Below are positions 45,132 through 54,675 of a DNA stretch of 64,000 nt, one piece after another. The position numbers were made by a program, and so were the translations under genes. The notes under the pieces were generated by a model, which was given only the letters and a program-made list of their open reading frames with translations, was not told where the DNA came from and searched no databases. Position 1 is the first letter of the stretch; each line of letters opens with the position of its first letter. The stretch spans positions 9,132,893 to 9,196,892 of the forward strand of contig NC_014623.1 of assembly GCF_000165485.1 (NCBI RefSeq). Direction: 5' to 3'. This stretch comes from Stigmatella aurantiaca DW4/3-1 (GTDB taxonomy: Bacteria; Myxococcota; Myxococcia; Myxococcales; Myxococcaceae).

Positions 45132-46466
45132 ATGAACCTGGGGGGAGAAGGGCTGCCGGCAGAGGCGCTGAAACAATCCCTGCGGGCCCTGGAGTCTTTC
45201 GCCGGGCCCACCGTGCTGATCGATGCCCAAACGCGGGTGCTGGCCCTGGGGGCCCAGGCCCATTCGCTCTTGAAGGGCCGCCTGAAGCCAGGACAACGGC
45301 TCGCGGAGGCCTTCGAAGCGAGGCTCGCCGACACGCTCCGGGCAGCGCTGCGCGCCCGCGAGGAGCTGCCCATCGCCGCGCTGGAAGCCGCGAGCCCAGG
45401 TTCGCCGAGGGCCCTGCGCCTGCGCGCCACGGACCTGACGGAAGGAAACCGGAGCGTGGGGTGGGCGATTCACCTGGCCGTTGCCCCGGAAGCGCCAGAC
45501 GGGCCGGAGGAACTCTTCCATGGCCTGTGGACGCAGGAGCCCCAGATGCGCCAGCTCTTCCGAACCATCGAGCGGGCCGCCCGCACGGAGGCGAGCGTCC
45601 TCGTCCGGGGAGAGAGTGGCACGGGCAAGGAGCTGACCGCATACGCCTTGCACACCCTCTCCTCCCGAGCGAAGGGCCCTTTTCGCGCCATCAACTGCGC
45701 CGCGCTCTCGCCCAGCCTTCTGGAGAGCGAGCTGTTTGGCCATGTGCGTGGAGCTTTCACGGGCGCCGTGAGGGACAGCCCCGGCCATTTTCGGCTGGCC
45801 GGGGGGGGCACCCTCTTCCTGGATGAGGTGGCCGAACTCCCGCTGGAGTTGCAAGCAAAGCTCCTCCGGGTGTTGGAGACACACTCGGTCATTCCCGTGG
45901 GAGGGCGGGAGGCCATCTCGGTGGATGTGCGCATCGTGGCCGCCACGCACCGAGCCCTGCGCCGGGAGGTGGAGCAGGGCCGCTTCCGCGCGGACCTCAT
46001 GTACCGGCTGCGTGTGGTGCCCCTCTTCCTGCCCTCTTTGCGCGAACGGCCGGGAGACATCCTTCCCCTGGCCGACAGGTTCCTGAAGGATCTCAACGCG
46101 CGGGGAGGGCGCCAGGTGCTGCGCTTCTCCGCCCCGGCCCGCCGCCTGCTCCAGGAGTACCCCTGGCCCGGCAACGTGCGCGAACTGCGCAACGTCATGG
46201 AATACGCCCACGTCATGGGCGAAGGCCCTGTCCTCTCCGAAGCCGAGCTGCCCCCGGAATTCCATGAGCCGCCCGCCACCGGCCTCAAGCCCCTGAACAC
46301 CGGGGCTCCGCGCAGGCTTGCCCCTTCGGCCACGGTGGGCCTCGACGACATCCGCCGCGCGCTCTCCCAGACCCAGGGCAACCGGGCCAAGGCCGCCGCG
46401 CTGCTGGGCATCAGCCGGATCACCCTCTGGCGCAGGCTGCGCCAGGACCCAGGCAAGACAGGCTGA
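45132..46466 (+). CDS. Sigma-54-dependent activator of the sulfide genes
   Basis: A 444-residue enhancer-binding protein. Residues 1-120 resemble a PAS-like sensor; the AAA+ domain has Walker A GESGTGKE (160-167), the sigma-54 contact loop GAFTGA (207-212), Walker B GGTLFLDEVAEL and the R fingers; a Fis-type helix-turn-helix ends the protein (NRAKAAALLGISRITLWRRL). It lies between SQR (divergent) and the dioxygenase-rhodanese-exporter genes, the position of FisR in other sulfide oxidisers. FisR senses sulfane sulfur through cysteines, but here the only cysteine is in the AAA core (C189), so sensing must differ. Palindromic TGAAACGTTTCA sites flank it. Confidence 0.93.
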   Translation: MNLGGEGLPAEALKQSLRALESFAGPTVLIDAQTRVLALGAQAHSLLKGRLKPGQRLAEAFEARLADTLRAALRAREELPIAALEAASPGSPRALRLRATDLTEGNRSVGWAIHLAVAPEAPDGPEELFHGLWTQEPQMRQLFRTIERAARTEASVLVRGESGTGKELTAYALHTLSSRAKGPFRAINCAALSPSLLESELFGHVRGAFTGAVRDSPGHFRLAGGGTLFLDEVAELPLELQAKLLRVLETHSVIPVGGREAISVDVRIVAATHRALRREVEQGRFRADLMYRLRVVPLFLPSLRERPGDILPLADRFLKDLNARGGRQVLRFSAPARRLLQEYPWPGNVRELRNVMEYAHVMGEGPVLSEAELPPEFHEPPATGLKPLNTGAPRRLAPSATVGLDDIRRALSQTQGNRAKAAALLGISRITLWRRLRQDPGKTG

Positions 46467-46475
46467 AACGTTTCA
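46464..46475. promoter_or_regulatory. Activator binding palindrome (upstream site)
   Basis: TGAAACGTTTCA is a perfect 12-base palindrome overlapping the stop of the activator gene. A weaker copy, CAACGTTTCG, lies at 46489-46498. Both sit 60-90 bases before the sigma-54 promoter, the usual enhancer distance. Confidence 0.65.
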
Positions 46476-46547
46476 CGAAACACCCGTGCAACGTTTCGAG
46501 CGCGCCACCGGAAGGGGCCTCGCCCTGCTTCCAAGGCACGAAGGGGC

Positions 46548-46563
46548 TGGCACGCGGCTCGCA
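46548..46563 (+). promoter_or_regulatory. Sigma-54 promoter of the persulfide dioxygenase operon
   Basis: TGGCACGCGGCTCGCA matches the consensus with GG-N10-GC and differs mainly by TCGC for TTGC. The transcript start would fall about 15 bases before the GGAGG of the next gene. Confidence 0.8.
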
Positions 46564-46591
46564 ACTGATGCCGGGTCTGGAGGGAAGGCCC

Positions 46592-47290
46592 ATGCTCTTC
46601 CGTCAACTGTTCGATCCTGAGTCATCGACTTACACCTACCTGCTGGCGGATCCCGCGACGCGGCAGGCCGCCTTGATCGACCCGGTTCTGGAGCAGGCGG
46701 AGCGGGACCTCGCCCTGCTGGCGGAGTTGGGGCTGATGTTGACGCATGTCCTGGAGACCCACGTCCACGCCGACCACGTGACGGCCGCGGGTCGGCTGCG
46801 CAAGCAGACACGCTGCCGCCTCGTGGCCAGTGCCCAGGGTGCTTCCTGCGCGGACCTGCATGTCGGTCACTGCGATGAAGTGGAGGTGGGGGGATTGAAG
46901 ATCCAGGTGCTCGCCACGCCCGGCCACACCGATGACAGCCTGAGCTACCGCGTGGAGGGGCGTGTCTTCACCGGCGATGCGCTCCTGGTCCGCGGCACGG
47001 GACGCACGGACTTCCAGAACGGAGACGCAGGGCAGCTCCACGACTCCATCACCCAGGTGCTCTTCGCGCTTCCCGGCGAGACGCTCGTGTACCCCGGGCA
47101 CGACTACCACGGCCATCTGGTGACGACCATCGCCGAGGAGCGGCGCTTCAACCCGCGTCTTGCGGGAAAGGATCGCGCCGCCTTCATCTCGCTGATGGCC
47201 CAGCTCCGTCTCCCTCCTCCCAAAAAGCTCGCCACCGCGGTGCCGGCCAACAGGGCCTGTGGCCTGGTTCCCGCGCTTCCAGCAGCCTGA
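46592..47290 (+). CDS. Persulfide dioxygenase (ETHE1-like), metallo-beta-lactamase fold
   Basis: A 232-residue iron enzyme that oxidises glutathione persulfide to sulfite. The metal motif HVHADH is in LETHVHADHVTAAGRLR (near residue 56); further ligands are in ATPGHTDDSLSY and VYPGHDYHG, with GTGRTDFQNGDA typical of ETHE1. The ATG at 46592 has GGAGG 8 bases upstream. It is the first gene behind the sigma-54 promoter and is followed by rhodanese and TauE genes. Together with SQR this gives a full sulfide detoxification route in the cytoplasm. Confidence 0.94.
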   Translation: MLFRQLFDPESSTYTYLLADPATRQAALIDPVLEQAERDLALLAELGLMLTHVLETHVHADHVTAAGRLRKQTRCRLVASAQGASCADLHVGHCDEVEVGGLKIQVLATPGHTDDSLSYRVEGRVFTGDALLVRGTGRTDFQNGDAGQLHDSITQVLFALPGETLVYPGHDYHGHLVTTIAEERRFNPRLAGKDRAAFISLMAQLRLPPPKKLATAVPANRACGLVPALPAA

Positions 47291-47358
47291 CCCCCGGCCG
47301 TCCCTGTCCCCTCACATCGCTGTCTGCCGCCCCTCACCCGATGGGGCAGGAGAACGCC

Positions 47359-47691
47359 ATGCCTTCTGGCCCCATTCACGCCCTGCTCCCCTCGGCGATT
47401 CCCCCGGTCACCTCCATCCGGCGCATCGACGTGCGCGAGCCCGCGGAGTTCGACGGTCCACTGGGCCACCTGCCCGGCGCCGAGTTGGTTCCGCTCGGAA
47501 GCCTTCCCGCTGCCGCCGCGTCCTGGTCCCCCCATGAGCCCCTGCTGCTCATCTGCCGCTCGGGCGCACGCTCCATGAAGGCCGCGCGGTGGCTCGCGGA
47601 GCAAGGCTTTCTCCAGCTCTACAACCTGGAAGGGGGAATGGTGGCGGTGCGCGAGGCGGTGCGCGCCCACGGAGAGGCCTTTCGCACATGA
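47359..47691 (+). CDS. Single-domain rhodanese
   Basis: A 110-residue sulfurtransferase. The active-site cysteine is in LLICRSGARSMKAARWL (about residue 74), after the usual IDVREPAEF opening and HLPGAELVPL. It moves sulfane sulfur from persulfide to an acceptor such as sulfite or cyanide, forming thiosulfate in the first case. ATG 47359 follows GGAG at 7 bases. The next gene starts within its stop (ATGA overlap), so it is coupled to the exporter. Confidence 0.92.
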   Translation: MPSGPIHALLPSAIPPVTSIRRIDVREPAEFDGPLGHLPGAELVPLGSLPAAAASWSPHEPLLLICRSGARSMKAARWLAEQGFLQLYNLEGGMVAVREAVRAHGEAFRT

Positions 47692-48548
47692 TGGCGTTCC
47701 TGCTGAGCGCCTGCCTCTCGTTGATGGCGGGGCTCACGCTGGGCCTTCTCGGCGGCGGCGGCTCCCTCCTCACCGTGCCCATCCTGGTGTACGTGCTGGG
47801 CATGGAACCCCGGGGCGCCATCGCCACCTCCCTGTTCGTGGTGGGGGTGACGAGCCTCACGGGGATGCTCCTCCACGCGCGGGCCCGGCGGGTGCAATGG
47901 CGGGAAGGGCTGCTCTTCGGCGCGGCGGGAATGGCCGGAGCGGCGCTCGGGGGGCGGCTGGGCAAGGCCGTCCCTTCCCAACTGCTGCTCGTCGCCTTCG
48001 CGGGACTGATGCTCGCCATGGCCTTCGCCATGCTGCGTCCGCGCCAGGCGCAGGCGGAACCTCCAGCGCCGTTGCCCAAACACAAGGGTGTGGCCGTCCT
48101 GTGCCATGGCGCTGGCGTGGGCCTGCTGACGGGCCTCGTGGGCGCCGGCGGAGGCTTCCTGGTCGTCCCCGCGCTGGCACTCCTGGGCGGTCTCTCCATG
48201 CCGAAGGCCGTGGCGACGTCCCTGCTCGTCATCTCCCTCAACTCCACGGCGGGGTTCCTCAGCGCCTTCCTCGCGGGCGCTCCCGTGGATTGGCGTCTCG
48301 CCGCGGGCATGTCCCTGGCCACCGTGGGCGGTTCCTGGCTGGGAACCTCCCTGTCCCGGAAACTCTCCCCGGAAGCGTTGCGGCGAAGTTTCGCGTTCTT
48401 CACCGGGGCCCTTGGCCTCTTCATCCTTGTACGGGAACTGCCCACCCTTCACGGCCTTCCAGCTCCAGCCGCCACGAGGACGGCCCCGGTAATCGCCCGG
48501 GATCCCTCGGGGATCCATGGACTTACCTCTCCGCCACGAGGAGACTAG
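47688..48548 (+). CDS. TauE/SafE-family sulfite or thiosulfate exporter
   Basis: A 286-residue membrane protein with about eight segments in two repeats: LTLGLLGGGGSLLTVPILVY in the first and TGLVGAGGGFLVVPALALLG in the second, the paired glycine-rich motifs of the TSUP family. It probably exports the sulfite or thiosulfate made by the dioxygenase and rhodanese encoded just upstream. It starts at 47688 inside the rhodanese stop. The last 30 residues are hydrophilic. The sensor kinase gene begins 32 bases downstream. Confidence 0.92.
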   Translation: MMAFLLSACLSLMAGLTLGLLGGGGSLLTVPILVYVLGMEPRGAIATSLFVVGVTSLTGMLLHARARRVQWREGLLFGAAGMAGAALGGRLGKAVPSQLLLVAFAGLMLAMAFAMLRPRQAQAEPPAPLPKHKGVAVLCHGAGVGLLTGLVGAGGGFLVVPALALLGGLSMPKAVATSLLVISLNSTAGFLSAFLAGAPVDWRLAAGMSLATVGGSWLGTSLSRKLSPEALRRSFAFFTGALGLFILVRELPTLHGLPAPAATRTAPVIARDPSGIHGLTSPPRGD

Positions 48549-48580
48549 GCGCTACACCCCTCATCTGCTGGGGGAACCTG

Positions 48581-51577
48581 ATGCACCTCCATCCACTGGC
48601 CCTCTGGGTGGCGCTCCTATGTGGCACGGGGATGCTCCCCTCGGTTCCCCCCTCCCAACGCCTGGACCCATATGTTCAGCGCTCCTGGACCAGCGAGGAG
48701 GGCCTTCCCCAGAACGCCGTCATCGCCATCGCCCAAACGGAAGACGGTTATCTGTGGGCCGCGACCCAAGAGGGATTGGTCCGCTTCGATGGCACGTCGT
48801 TCAAAACCTTTGACCGCCACAATACGCCCGAGCTGAAGAGCAGCTTCATCACGTCCCTCCACGTGGACGGGGCCGGGGTGCTCTGGATCGGCACGGGGGG
48901 AGGTGGGCTCACCCGGTACGCCGAAGGCACCTTCCGGACCTACCGGACCGGGGATGGCCTGCCCCATGACATCATCTCCGAGCTCGAATCGGACGCCTCC
49001 GGCGCGGTCTGGGCCGGCACGGATCAGGGACTCGCACGGATCTTCCACGGCGAGGTGACCGCCTTTCGCCCCGGAGAGGGGCTCAGGGGAGAGATCGTCA
49101 CGAGCCTCTTCGCGGGCGAGGAGGGCACGCTGTGGGTGGGGACCGAGCTGGGCATCTCCGTGCTGAAGGAGGGGGTGTGGACCGCCGGGCCCTTCGCGGA
49201 GCAGCTTCCTCCTGGCAAGGTGCACAGCCTGCTGAGAGACAGGGCCGGCCGCTTCTGGATCGGGCTCCACAAAGGTCCCTTGATGCGCGTGGAGGAGGGA
49301 CACGTCACCTCCTATGGCCCCGCCCAGGGGCTGATGGGCGAGCGCATCCATGTGCTCCTCGAGGACAGGAATGGCTTTCTCTGGGCAGGCACCTCCGGCG
49401 GCCTCTACCGCTTCTCCGGCGAGCGCTTCGAGGCCATGGAATCCGTCACCAGCCCCGTGCTCTCGCTGTTCGAGGACAAGGAAGGCAGTCTCTGGGCCGG
49501 GCTGGATGGAAAGGGGCTCTTGCACCTGAGGGCCGCCCGGCTTCAGGTCTACACCACCCGCCAGGGCCTTCCGACGGACAACGTCCTGGCCCTGCACGAG
49601 GACGCACAGGGCCACCTGTGGATGGGCACCTACGGGGGCGGCGTGGTCCGGTTCCAGGGGGACACGCGGACGGGCGCCTGGACCACGAAGCAAGGCCTGC
49701 CCAGTGACAACATCACCACGCTCGTTGCCGCGCAGGATGGAACGGTCTGGGCCGGCTCGATGAACCGCGGGCTCGCCCGGATTCAAGGAGCACGCATCCT
49801 GCCGGATGAGGCCACGGCCTCCCTGGCCTCGGACGGCATCCTCTCGCTCCTGGCCAGCCAGGATGGGCGGCTGTGGATCGGCACGCTGCGCCGGGGCCTC
49901 TACTGCCTCGAGCACGGCCAGCTTGTCCATTATGGGGAGGCCGAAGGGCTCGCGGATGACACCGTCTATGCGCTGAAAGAGAGCCAGGACGGCAGCCTCT
50001 GGGTGGGAACCCGGGGAGGGCTCAGCCACTTGCGCGAGGGACAGTTCATCCAGGACGCGGCCACGCGCGCGCTGGAGCGGGTGGCCATCATGGCGCTCCA
50101 CGAGGACGCCCCCGGCTCCCTCTGGGTGGGCACCTACTCCCAGGGCCTGCATTGGATGCAGGGAGCGCAACACTTCGTTTTCGGGACCCGGCAAGGCCTG
50201 TTCAACGAGGTCGTCTTCCACATCCTCGAAGACGACGCGGAGGTGCTCTGGATGAGCTGCAACCGAGGGCTCTTCAGCGTGCGAAAGGCGGAACTCCAGG
50301 CGGTCGCGGCAGGCCAGGCCCCTCGCGTCACCAGCACCGTGTACGGGAAGGGAGAAGGCCTGCACACACCGGAAGGCAACGGCGGGAGCCAGCCCGGCGC
50401 GTGGAAAGCCCGGGACGGCCGGCTCTGGTTTCCCACCATGAGCGGGGCGGCGGTGATCGACCCACGGCGCATCCGCGAGGGCCACAACCCGCTTCCGCCT
50501 TCCGTCCACGTCGAGGAAGTCTGGGGAGATGGGAGTCTGCTCGACACCCGTGGGGAGATCCGGATGCCCCCGGGCAGCGGCAGGCTCGAGCTGCGCTACG
50601 TGGGCGTGAGCTTCGTCTCGCCCGAGAAGGTGACCTTCAAATACCGGCTGGATGGCTTTGACACCGGATGGATCGAAGCGGGCACCCGCCGCAGTGCCTT
50701 CTATACCAACCTCCCGCCGGGCGAGTACCGCTTCCACGTCAAGGCCGCCAACAGCCATGGCGTGTGGAGCACGGACGAGGCCTCCACCCTCCTCGTCCTG
50801 GAACCGCACTATCACCAGACCGGGTGGTTCCGGGCCCTGCTCGTGCTCCTGCTCGGCTCGCTCGGCTGGGGCGCGCACCACCTGCGCATCCAGAAGCTCC
50901 GGGCCCACTCCGCGGTGCTGGCGGAGCGCAACCGGCTGGCCCGCGACATGCACGATGGCCTCACGCAAAGCCTCACCGGGGTGATGATCCAGATCGACGC
51001 GGCGCTGGGCTATCTCGCCGTGGCGCCCCGGAAGACCCAGGAGCACCTGGAGCGGGCGCGGGACTGGGCCCGGCAAAGCCTGTCGGAGACACGCCGGGCC
51101 ATCTGGGACTTGCGGCCCTCCATCCTCTCGGTCTCCGCGCTCGCGGAGGACCTGAAGCGCAGCGCGGCCCTGCTCACCCGGCCCGATCAAGTCCAGGTCG
51201 AGGTTCACGTGGCCGAAGATCAGCCCCTCATGCCCGACGTGGGGGCCACGCTGCTGCGCATTGGCCAGGAGGCGCTCACCAATGCCGTGCGCCACGGCCA
51301 GCCGAGGCATATCTGGATCGACATTCAGTACGAGCCCCCCCAGGTGCGCTTGTGCCTGGAAGATGACGGCCGGGGCTTCGAGCCCTCAGGGCCGCTCTGC
51401 ACGGGCGGCGGGCTGGGGCTCACCGGCATGCGCGAGCGCGCGGAGGCTCACGGGGGCTCCCTGGAGATCGACAGCCAGCCGGGACAAGGCACCCGGCTCA
51501 CCGCCGTTGTTCCACTCCATCCCAGACACACCGGGCACCCGCATGAAGACCGAACCCATTCGAATCCAAGTGGTTGA
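48581..51577 (+). CDS. Beta-propeller sensor histidine kinase
   Basis: A 998-residue membrane sensor. After a signal-type N-terminus come about 14 two-component-regulator propeller repeats (DGYLWAATQEGLVRFDG, GHLWMGTYGGGVVRF and similar), then a Y_Y_Y domain (FKYRLDGFDTGWIEAG), one membrane segment (ALLVLLLGSLGWGAHHL, about 750-766), and a HisKA_3 kinase: the phosphoacceptor is in LARDMHDGLTQSLTG, followed by ATPase boxes RIGQEALTNAVRHG and GLGLTGMRERAEAHGG. This is the NarX/DegS-type kinase class that pairs with LuxR-type regulators; that partner gene overlaps its end by 35 bases. The ligand, probably periplasmic, is unknown. It could be linked to the sulfide genes by position only. Confidence 0.95.
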   Translation: MHLHPLALWVALLCGTGMLPSVPPSQRLDPYVQRSWTSEEGLPQNAVIAIAQTEDGYLWAATQEGLVRFDGTSFKTFDRHNTPELKSSFITSLHVDGAGVLWIGTGGGGLTRYAEGTFRTYRTGDGLPHDIISELESDASGAVWAGTDQGLARIFHGEVTAFRPGEGLRGEIVTSLFAGEEGTLWVGTELGISVLKEGVWTAGPFAEQLPPGKVHSLLRDRAGRFWIGLHKGPLMRVEEGHVTSYGPAQGLMGERIHVLLEDRNGFLWAGTSGGLYRFSGERFEAMESVTSPVLSLFEDKEGSLWAGLDGKGLLHLRAARLQVYTTRQGLPTDNVLALHEDAQGHLWMGTYGGGVVRFQGDTRTGAWTTKQGLPSDNITTLVAAQDGTVWAGSMNRGLARIQGARILPDEATASLASDGILSLLASQDGRLWIGTLRRGLYCLEHGQLVHYGEAEGLADDTVYALKESQDGSLWVGTRGGLSHLREGQFIQDAATRALERVAIMALHEDAPGSLWVGTYSQGLHWMQGAQHFVFGTRQGLFNEVVFHILEDDAEVLWMSCNRGLFSVRKAELQAVAAGQAPRVTSTVYGKGEGLHTPEGNGGSQPGAWKARDGRLWFPTMSGAAVIDPRRIREGHNPLPPSVHVEEVWGDGSLLDTRGEIRMPPGSGRLELRYVGVSFVSPEKVTFKYRLDGFDTGWIEAGTRRSAFYTNLPPGEYRFHVKAANSHGVWSTDEASTLLVLEPHYHQTGWFRALLVLLLGSLGWGAHHLRIQKLRAHSAVLAERNRLARDMHDGLTQSLTGVMIQIDAALGYLAVAPRKTQEHLERARDWARQSLSETRRAIWDLRPSILSVSALAEDLKRSAALLTRPDQVQVEVHVAEDQPLMPDVGATLLRIGQEALTNAVRHGQPRHIWIDIQYEPPQVRLCLEDDGRGFEPSGPLCTGGGLGLTGMRERAEAHGGSLEIDSQPGQGTRLTAVVPLHPRHTGHPHEDRTHSNPSG

Positions 51578-52172
51578 TGATCACCCCCTCATCCGGGATG
51601 GCCTCTCGGCGTTGATCCGTCAATGCGAAGACATGCGGCTGGTGGCCGAAGCCGCGGACGGCAAACGCGCGGTCGAGCTGTTCCGAGAGCACCGGCCCGA
51701 TGTGACCCTCATGGACCTGGGGCTGCCCGTGATGGATGGAATGAGCGCCCTGCGCGCCATCCGGCGGGAATTCCCAGATGCTCGGATTCTGGTTCTCACC
51801 TTGAGGCAAGGCGATGAGGATGTGCACCAGGCCATCCAGGCGGGCGCCAGGGGCTATCTGCTGAAAGGTGCCACCGGACCGGAGATCCTCGACGCCATCC
51901 GGGCCGTCCACCGGGGCCTCCGGCACGTGGCCCCCGAAGCGGCCGCCATGCTCGTGGAGCGGGTGGGAGACTCCCCCCTGACCGAGCGGGAACGGCAGAC
52001 CTTGGAGGCCATGGCCCGCGGGCGCTCCAACAAGCAAATCGCCCAGGAGCTCTCCATCACCGAGGCCACGGTCAAAGCCCACGTCACTCAAATCCTTAGC
52101 AAGCTGGGCGTGGACGACCGGACCCAGGCGGTGACCCGCGCCTTGCGCCGGGGCCTGATTCACTTGGATTGA
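51543..52172 (+). CDS. LuxR/NarL-family response regulator
   Basis: A 209-residue two-component regulator. The receiver domain has the acidic pair in IQVVDDHPLIRDGL, the phosphoacceptor aspartate in DVTLMDLGLPVMDG (near D57), and the lysine in GARGYLLKGA. The C-terminal helix-turn-helix reads LTERERQTLEAMARGRSNKQ with ITEATVKAHVTQIL. The start overlaps the kinase gene by 35 bases, so the two are translated from one message and form a cognate pair. Targets unknown; the protease gene downstream is a candidate. Confidence 0.95.
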   Translation: MKTEPIRIQVVDDHPLIRDGLSALIRQCEDMRLVAEAADGKRAVELFREHRPDVTLMDLGLPVMDGMSALRAIRREFPDARILVLTLRQGDEDVHQAIQAGARGYLLKGATGPEILDAIRAVHRGLRHVAPEAAAMLVERVGDSPLTERERQTLEAMARGRSNKQIAQELSITEATVKAHVTQILSKLGVDDRTQAVTRALRRGLIHLD

Positions 52173-52326
52173 GAAAAACTCACCTGGCTTGTGAAAAGGG
52201 TCACAGCGGAATTTTGAATAAGGGGGCTCGTGAATGTCAGACGTTTCCGCTATAAAGCTGTCAACCGGGCGAGGCGGTTGAAAGCCTTCTTCCCGGCCAA
52301 ATCCCCCAAGACAGAAAAGGTGTCCA

Positions 52327-54639
52327 GTGCACAAAACGGGTCTGAAGTTTTTCGCGGGAGCCCTGACGGGCCTTGTCCTGGCAGGCTGCGGAACCGAGTC
52401 CTCGCAACCCGAGGCGCAAGCCCCCCAGACCGCTCAGTTCGAGCTGAAGCGCGCCTCCGATGACCGGGAGCTCATTCCTGGCCGCTACATCGTCGTCTTC
52501 AAGCAAGAGATGGGGCGTACCCTGTCGGTCTCGGATGTCCAGCGTCAGGCGCTGAGCGTCGCCCAGCAGTATGGCGCGAAGGTCTCCCGCACGTACGCGC
52601 ACGCGCTGCAAGGCTTCTCGGCGCAGATGGATGAGCGGCAAGCGGAGGCGCTGCGCCAGGATCCGCGCGTGGCCTTCATCGAGCAGGACGCGGTGGTGCG
52701 CATCTCCACGGACCAGGCGAACGCCACCTGGGGCCTGGATCGCATTGACCAGTCGGATCTGCCCCTCAACAGCACCTACAGCTACAACCTGACGGGCGCT
52801 GGGGTGAATGCCTATATCATCGACACGGGCATCCGCCTGACCCACACCGACTTCCAGGGCCGGGCGGTCACCGGCTTCGACGCGGTCACCCCGGGCGGCA
52901 CGGCCAATGACTGCAATGGCCACGGCACGCACGTGGCGGGCACCGTGGGAGGCGCCACCTACGGCGTCGCCAAGGGCGTCAACCTGCACGCGGTGCGCGT
53001 GCTCGACTGCGGCGGCTCGGGCACCTACGAGGGCGTCGTGGCGGGCGTGGACTGGGTGACCGCCAACCACGTGAAGCCGGCGGTGGCCAACATGAGCCTG
53101 GGCGGCAGCGCCTCGGACGCGCTGGACCAGGCCATCCGCAACTCCATCGCGGCCGGCGTCGTGTATGCCGTGGCGGCGGGCAATGACAGCGGAGATGCGT
53201 GCAGCAAGTCGCCGGCGCGCACCGCCGAGGCCCTCACCGTGGGCTCCACCACCAACACCGACGCCCGGTCGTCCTTCTCCAACTTCGGCACCTGCGTGGA
53301 CATCTTCGCGCCGGGCTCGAACATCACCTCCACCTACAACACGAGCGACACGGCGACCTCCGTGCTGAGCGGCACCTCCATGGCCAGCCCGCACGTGGCC
53401 GGCGTGGCGGCGCTCTACCTGCAGGGCAACCCCACGGCCTCGGCCGCGACGGTGGGCGCCGCGCTGACGGGCTTCGCCACCGCGGGCCGCGTGACGAGCC
53501 CTGGCACGGGCTCCCCCAACCTGCTGCTCTTCTCGGGCTTCATCCAGCCCGGAGGCGATGTCACGCCTCCGACGGTGTCCCTCACCTCGCCCACCGAGGG
53601 CAGCTCGGTCCAGGGCACGGTGGAGCTGAAGGCCAATGCCGCGGATGACGTGGCCGTCAAGCGGGTGGAGTTCTGGCTCAACGGCCAGCTGCTGGGCAGC
53701 GATGATTCCGCGCCGTACGCGCTGGCGTGGGACACGCTCCAGAGCTTCAACGGCACGGTCTCGTTGGTGGCCAAGGCCTTCGACACCTCCTTCAATGCCG
53801 CGAGCAGCACGGCCGTGAGCTTCACCGTGCAGAACCCGGGCTTCGCCAGCTACGACTCGACGCGCAAGGCGCCCATCTGCGCCAACGTGGGCGCCGCGTG
53901 CGACACCGGCTCGCTCATCATCGGCCGGGGCACCAAGGGCCCCGAGCTCAACGCGCCGAACACGATTGGCTCCAGCTGCGCGGATGGCAACTCCGGAACG
54001 TTCCACGTCGATGAGTCGCTGGACCGGCTGCGCATCGCCACCGTGGACGGCGGCCCGCTGCTGCCCGGCAAGGAAGTGACCATCTCGGCCACCATCTGGG
54101 CCTGGTCCACCTTCGCCAATGACAAGCTGGAGCTGTTCCACACGGCGGATGCGAACAACCCCTCGTGGACGCACCTGGGCACGCTGGCGCCGACCAAGGC
54201 CGGCAGCCAGGTCATCACCAAGACCTTCACCCTGCCCGCGGGCTCCCTGCAGGCCATCCGCGGCCTGGTCCGTTACAACGGCACCGCCGGGGTGAGCTGC
54301 TCCACGGGCAGCTACGATGACCACGACGACCTGATCTTCGCCCTGGGTGAGGTGGACGCGGCGCCCACCGCCGAGATCCTCTCGCCGACCGCCACCGCCC
54401 TGGTGAACGGCCATGTCACCATCACCGCCCGCGCGACGGACGACAAGAAGGTGGACCGGGTGCTCTTCTACGTGGGCACCAAGTACGTCTCCTACAAGCG
54501 GAACGCGGGCAATGAGTTCTCGTTGACGTTCGACTCCACGAAGTTCGCCAACGGCTCCTACCCCATCACCGTCAGGGCCATCGACTCGGCGGAGCAGTCG
54601 ACCACGTCGCAGCCTGTGTCCGTGACCATCCAGAACTAG
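52327..54639 (+). CDS. Secreted subtilisin-like serine protease with Ig-like domains
   Basis: A 770-residue S8 protease. GTG 52327 follows AAAGGTG and opens a lipoprotein-type signal (LTGLVLAGC). An inhibitor I9 propeptide covers about 48-125 (GRYIVVFKQEMGRTLS...). The catalytic triad is Asp in AYIIDTGIRLTHTD, His in NGHGTHVAGTVGG and Ser in SGTSMASPHVAG, closest to proteinase K-type subtilases. Two Ig-like domains (PTVSLTSPTEGSSVQGTVEL; PTAEILSPTATALVNG) flank a beta-rich domain with paired cysteines. Probable predation or nutrient enzyme. A strong terminator follows, and the two-component genes lie upstream. Confidence 0.95.
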   Translation: MHKTGLKFFAGALTGLVLAGCGTESSQPEAQAPQTAQFELKRASDDRELIPGRYIVVFKQEMGRTLSVSDVQRQALSVAQQYGAKVSRTYAHALQGFSAQMDERQAEALRQDPRVAFIEQDAVVRISTDQANATWGLDRIDQSDLPLNSTYSYNLTGAGVNAYIIDTGIRLTHTDFQGRAVTGFDAVTPGGTANDCNGHGTHVAGTVGGATYGVAKGVNLHAVRVLDCGGSGTYEGVVAGVDWVTANHVKPAVANMSLGGSASDALDQAIRNSIAAGVVYAVAAGNDSGDACSKSPARTAEALTVGSTTNTDARSSFSNFGTCVDIFAPGSNITSTYNTSDTATSVLSGTSMASPHVAGVAALYLQGNPTASAATVGAALTGFATAGRVTSPGTGSPNLLLFSGFIQPGGDVTPPTVSLTSPTEGSSVQGTVELKANAADDVAVKRVEFWLNGQLLGSDDSAPYALAWDTLQSFNGTVSLVAKAFDTSFNAASSTAVSFTVQNPGFASYDSTRKAPICANVGAACDTGSLIIGRGTKGPELNAPNTIGSSCADGNSGTFHVDESLDRLRIATVDGGPLLPGKEVTISATIWAWSTFANDKLELFHTADANNPSWTHLGTLAPTKAGSQVITKTFTLPAGSLQAIRGLVRYNGTAGVSCSTGSYDDHDDLIFALGEVDAAPTAEILSPTATALVNGHVTITARATDDKKVDRVLFYVGTKYVSYKRNAGNEFSLTFDSTKFANGSYPITVRAIDSAEQSTTSQPVSVTIQN

Positions 54640-54675
54640 CCGTCCCGCGGGCGCCCCTCGGGCGCACCGCACCTG

